Origin: Owenia fusiformis
Taxonomy: Eukaryota > Annelida > Polychaeta > Sabellida > Oweniidae
Direction: 5' to 3'
NCBI GenBank assembly: GCA_903813345.2
Contig: CAIIXF020000008.1
Coordinates: forward strand, 33,072,867 to 33,132,866
DNA: 60,000 nt
The notes under the pieces were generated by a model that saw only the letters and a list, made by a program, of their open reading frames with translations, had not been told where the DNA came from and ran no database searches. Of the stretch, positions 58,660 through 60,000 are shown piece after piece. Each line of letters opens with the position of its first letter. Positions within the stretch are counted from its first letter, which is position 1. A program made the position numbers and the translations under genes.

Positions 58660-58812
58660 TACTTTTGTTTAAAATATGAAGGCCATTAACATGATACGCA
58701 ATAGACAATGTAACCAACATTTTCCAGGGTTTTTAAATTTTTTTCATATCAACAGCATAAGGAATTGAATAAGCACATTTATCTTAGTCAATATTGTATT
58801 GTTCACTTAAAG
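58660..58812 (+). repeat. Start of a third D/E-type unit without its exon
   Basis: The sequence that precedes exon E (GATACGCAATAGACAATGTA, TTTTCATATCAACAGCATAA, TATTGTATTGTTCACTTAAA) recurs here and breaks off just before the exon would begin. At 59023 TGTAGATGGAAATTCATGG faintly resembles the exon leader but stops at once (TAG). Confidence 0.65.
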
Positions 58813-59652
58813 ACAACCAAAAGAACAACCAACTGTCAGAATTGAACAAAATAATTCGAAAAAAGAACACAATGTTTTTTGGGGATTTATCCATATTGTA
58901 ACCCCTTAGAAGTAATTAATATGGCTTCTCTAAGCCAAAATAATCTAAAGGAAAAAGCCAATCAGACTGGAACTAATTTGAGCGGGCTTTTTAAATTTTT
59001 ATTTTAATTTCTATTGATGTAGATGGAAATTCATGGCTATAGGAACAATCATTGAATTGATACTGTTAACGAATTAACACCATGGGCAAATTATTCATAT
59101 GGCGCACCATCCGCTATGTGCGCTGATCACGATTGCACTGGACGAAATGTTGCATCTCCAGGTGCAGAATTATTATGTTACCGTCAATGGAGAAAGATTG
59201 AGACCTTTCATTTGGAGAACGTGCACAGTTGTACTTATCTGGCTCTAATACGTCCGTGCGCGTGTAAAGTCGTATGTTTATAATGTACTTCCCAGTTTGC
59301 TACATTTGGTCAAATCATTAACACGCCCGGTGATCGTGAATATGGGACGGAGGGGGGGAGCAGGCAATTTCTGCTAGGAAATTCAACAAATCTGGAAGAT
59401 TTATTTTTTCAAGAAAAAGTTTACTATTAAATTGCTAAATGGATAGGCGCACGGTATGGTAGAATATGTTAGGTTTTCTGGGATTTTTTCTGAAACGATA
59501 CGCATCTAAGGTATGAGATCTATTAAAAAAGGCGCAAGGCCATCAACAGGGACAAATCAACGTTTTTGCTATAAATCAAGCAACAATGGTCTGGACGACC
59601 TGTAATAAATACTTGTAAGTGATGTTATCATAACTAAATTAATGTCATTGCT
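58813..59652. other. Non-coding tail of the window
   Basis: No gene. One GGGACGGAGGGGGGGAGC tract at about 59344 matches the G-rich tracts in the inverted repeat that follows. Confidence 0.4.
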
Positions 59653-60000
59653 GAATTTATAAAATAAGTTTCCATATGTGAAATAAAAAATAATCGAAAA
59701 TAATGAATTTGGGACGGAGGGGGGGAGGGGACGGAGGGGGGGAGCAATATGTATATAAGACATGATTAGAGACTTTAAGTCCTTTACTCCAAATGTCCCC
59801 ATTTTTCAGTCTCCAGGGGTATATCATCCAGTTTCTTACTAAGTTAATGAGTTCATTTTTCAAATACAAGAATTCATGTGAAGTTGTTTCACTTTATAGA
59901 ATTATTACTCCCCCCCTCCGTCCCCTCCCCCCCTCCGTCCCATTTTAATTATTTTCGATTATTTTTTATTTTACATATGGAAACTTATTTTATAAATTCA
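59653..60000. repeat. Inverted repeat with G-rich core, running off the window
   Basis: 59653-59745 (CTGAATTTATAAAATAAG ... doubled GGGACGGAGGGGGGGAG) is complementary to 59906-60000 (CTCCCCCCCTCCGTCCC ... CTTATTTTATAAATTCA). Arms are at least 95 bp and the right arm is cut by the window edge. Probably a foldback element; the doubled G-tracts could form quadruplexes. Confidence 0.8.

Overview
This is a stretch of AT-rich animal (metazoan) nuclear DNA. The evidence is GT-AG introns, a BTB/C2H2 zinc-finger locus, a rhodopsin-family receptor and a very high load of short foldback (MITE-like) transposons. Base composition and repeat style suggest a marine invertebrate, possibly a lophotrochozoan, but nothing fixes the phylum. 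I saw no tRNA, rRNA, CRISPR, viral or bacterial genes.

Layout. Positions 1-17.7 kb hold no convincing protein gene. They are filled with foldback elements, several with target-site duplications (TSDs). They also contain a 5.3-kb inverted structure whose arms are four-unit tandem arrays (5401-10710) and a roughly 30-copy 42-bp minisatellite (16.3-17.7 kb). Positions 17758-19191 (minus strand) hold a single-exon orphan class A GPCR. Positions 19.2-28.1 kb are non-coding, with a retroposon scar, a 390-bp foldback and two promoter-like spots.

From 29.8 kb to 57.7 kb on the plus strand lies what I read as one gene. Three common exons encode a BTB/POZ domain, an acidic then lysine-rich linker, and two C2H2 fingers. 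Seven multi-finger exons follow. Each opens with a phase-1 splice acceptor and a shared leader (D/E-G-I...), and each ends in its own stop codon; most are followed by a poly(A) signal. I call them A, B1, B2, B3, C, D and E. No second BTB exon lies between them. The simplest model is a BTB-ZF gene with alternative 3' terminal exons, like Drosophila lola or mod(mdg4): one dimerisation module joined to several DNA-binding modules.

The array is being remodelled. B1-B3 come from a recent tandem duplication with a 5.35-kb unit that also carries a CATGGTATACCATGG satellite. D and E are a second tandem duplication, separated further by a 711-bp TTA-flanked element whose empty site survives after E. 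B and C share an 84-bp near-identical patch that looks like gene conversion. Exon C is split by an 860-bp near-perfect palindrome with a 5-bp TSD. The palindrome supplies a GT near one end and a matching AG near the other. Removing the sequence between them would keep the frame and rebuild a canonical C-x2-C-x12-H-x4-H finger.

Limits: exon boundaries are from reading by eye, no alignments or searches were run, and isoform usage is inferred from structure only.
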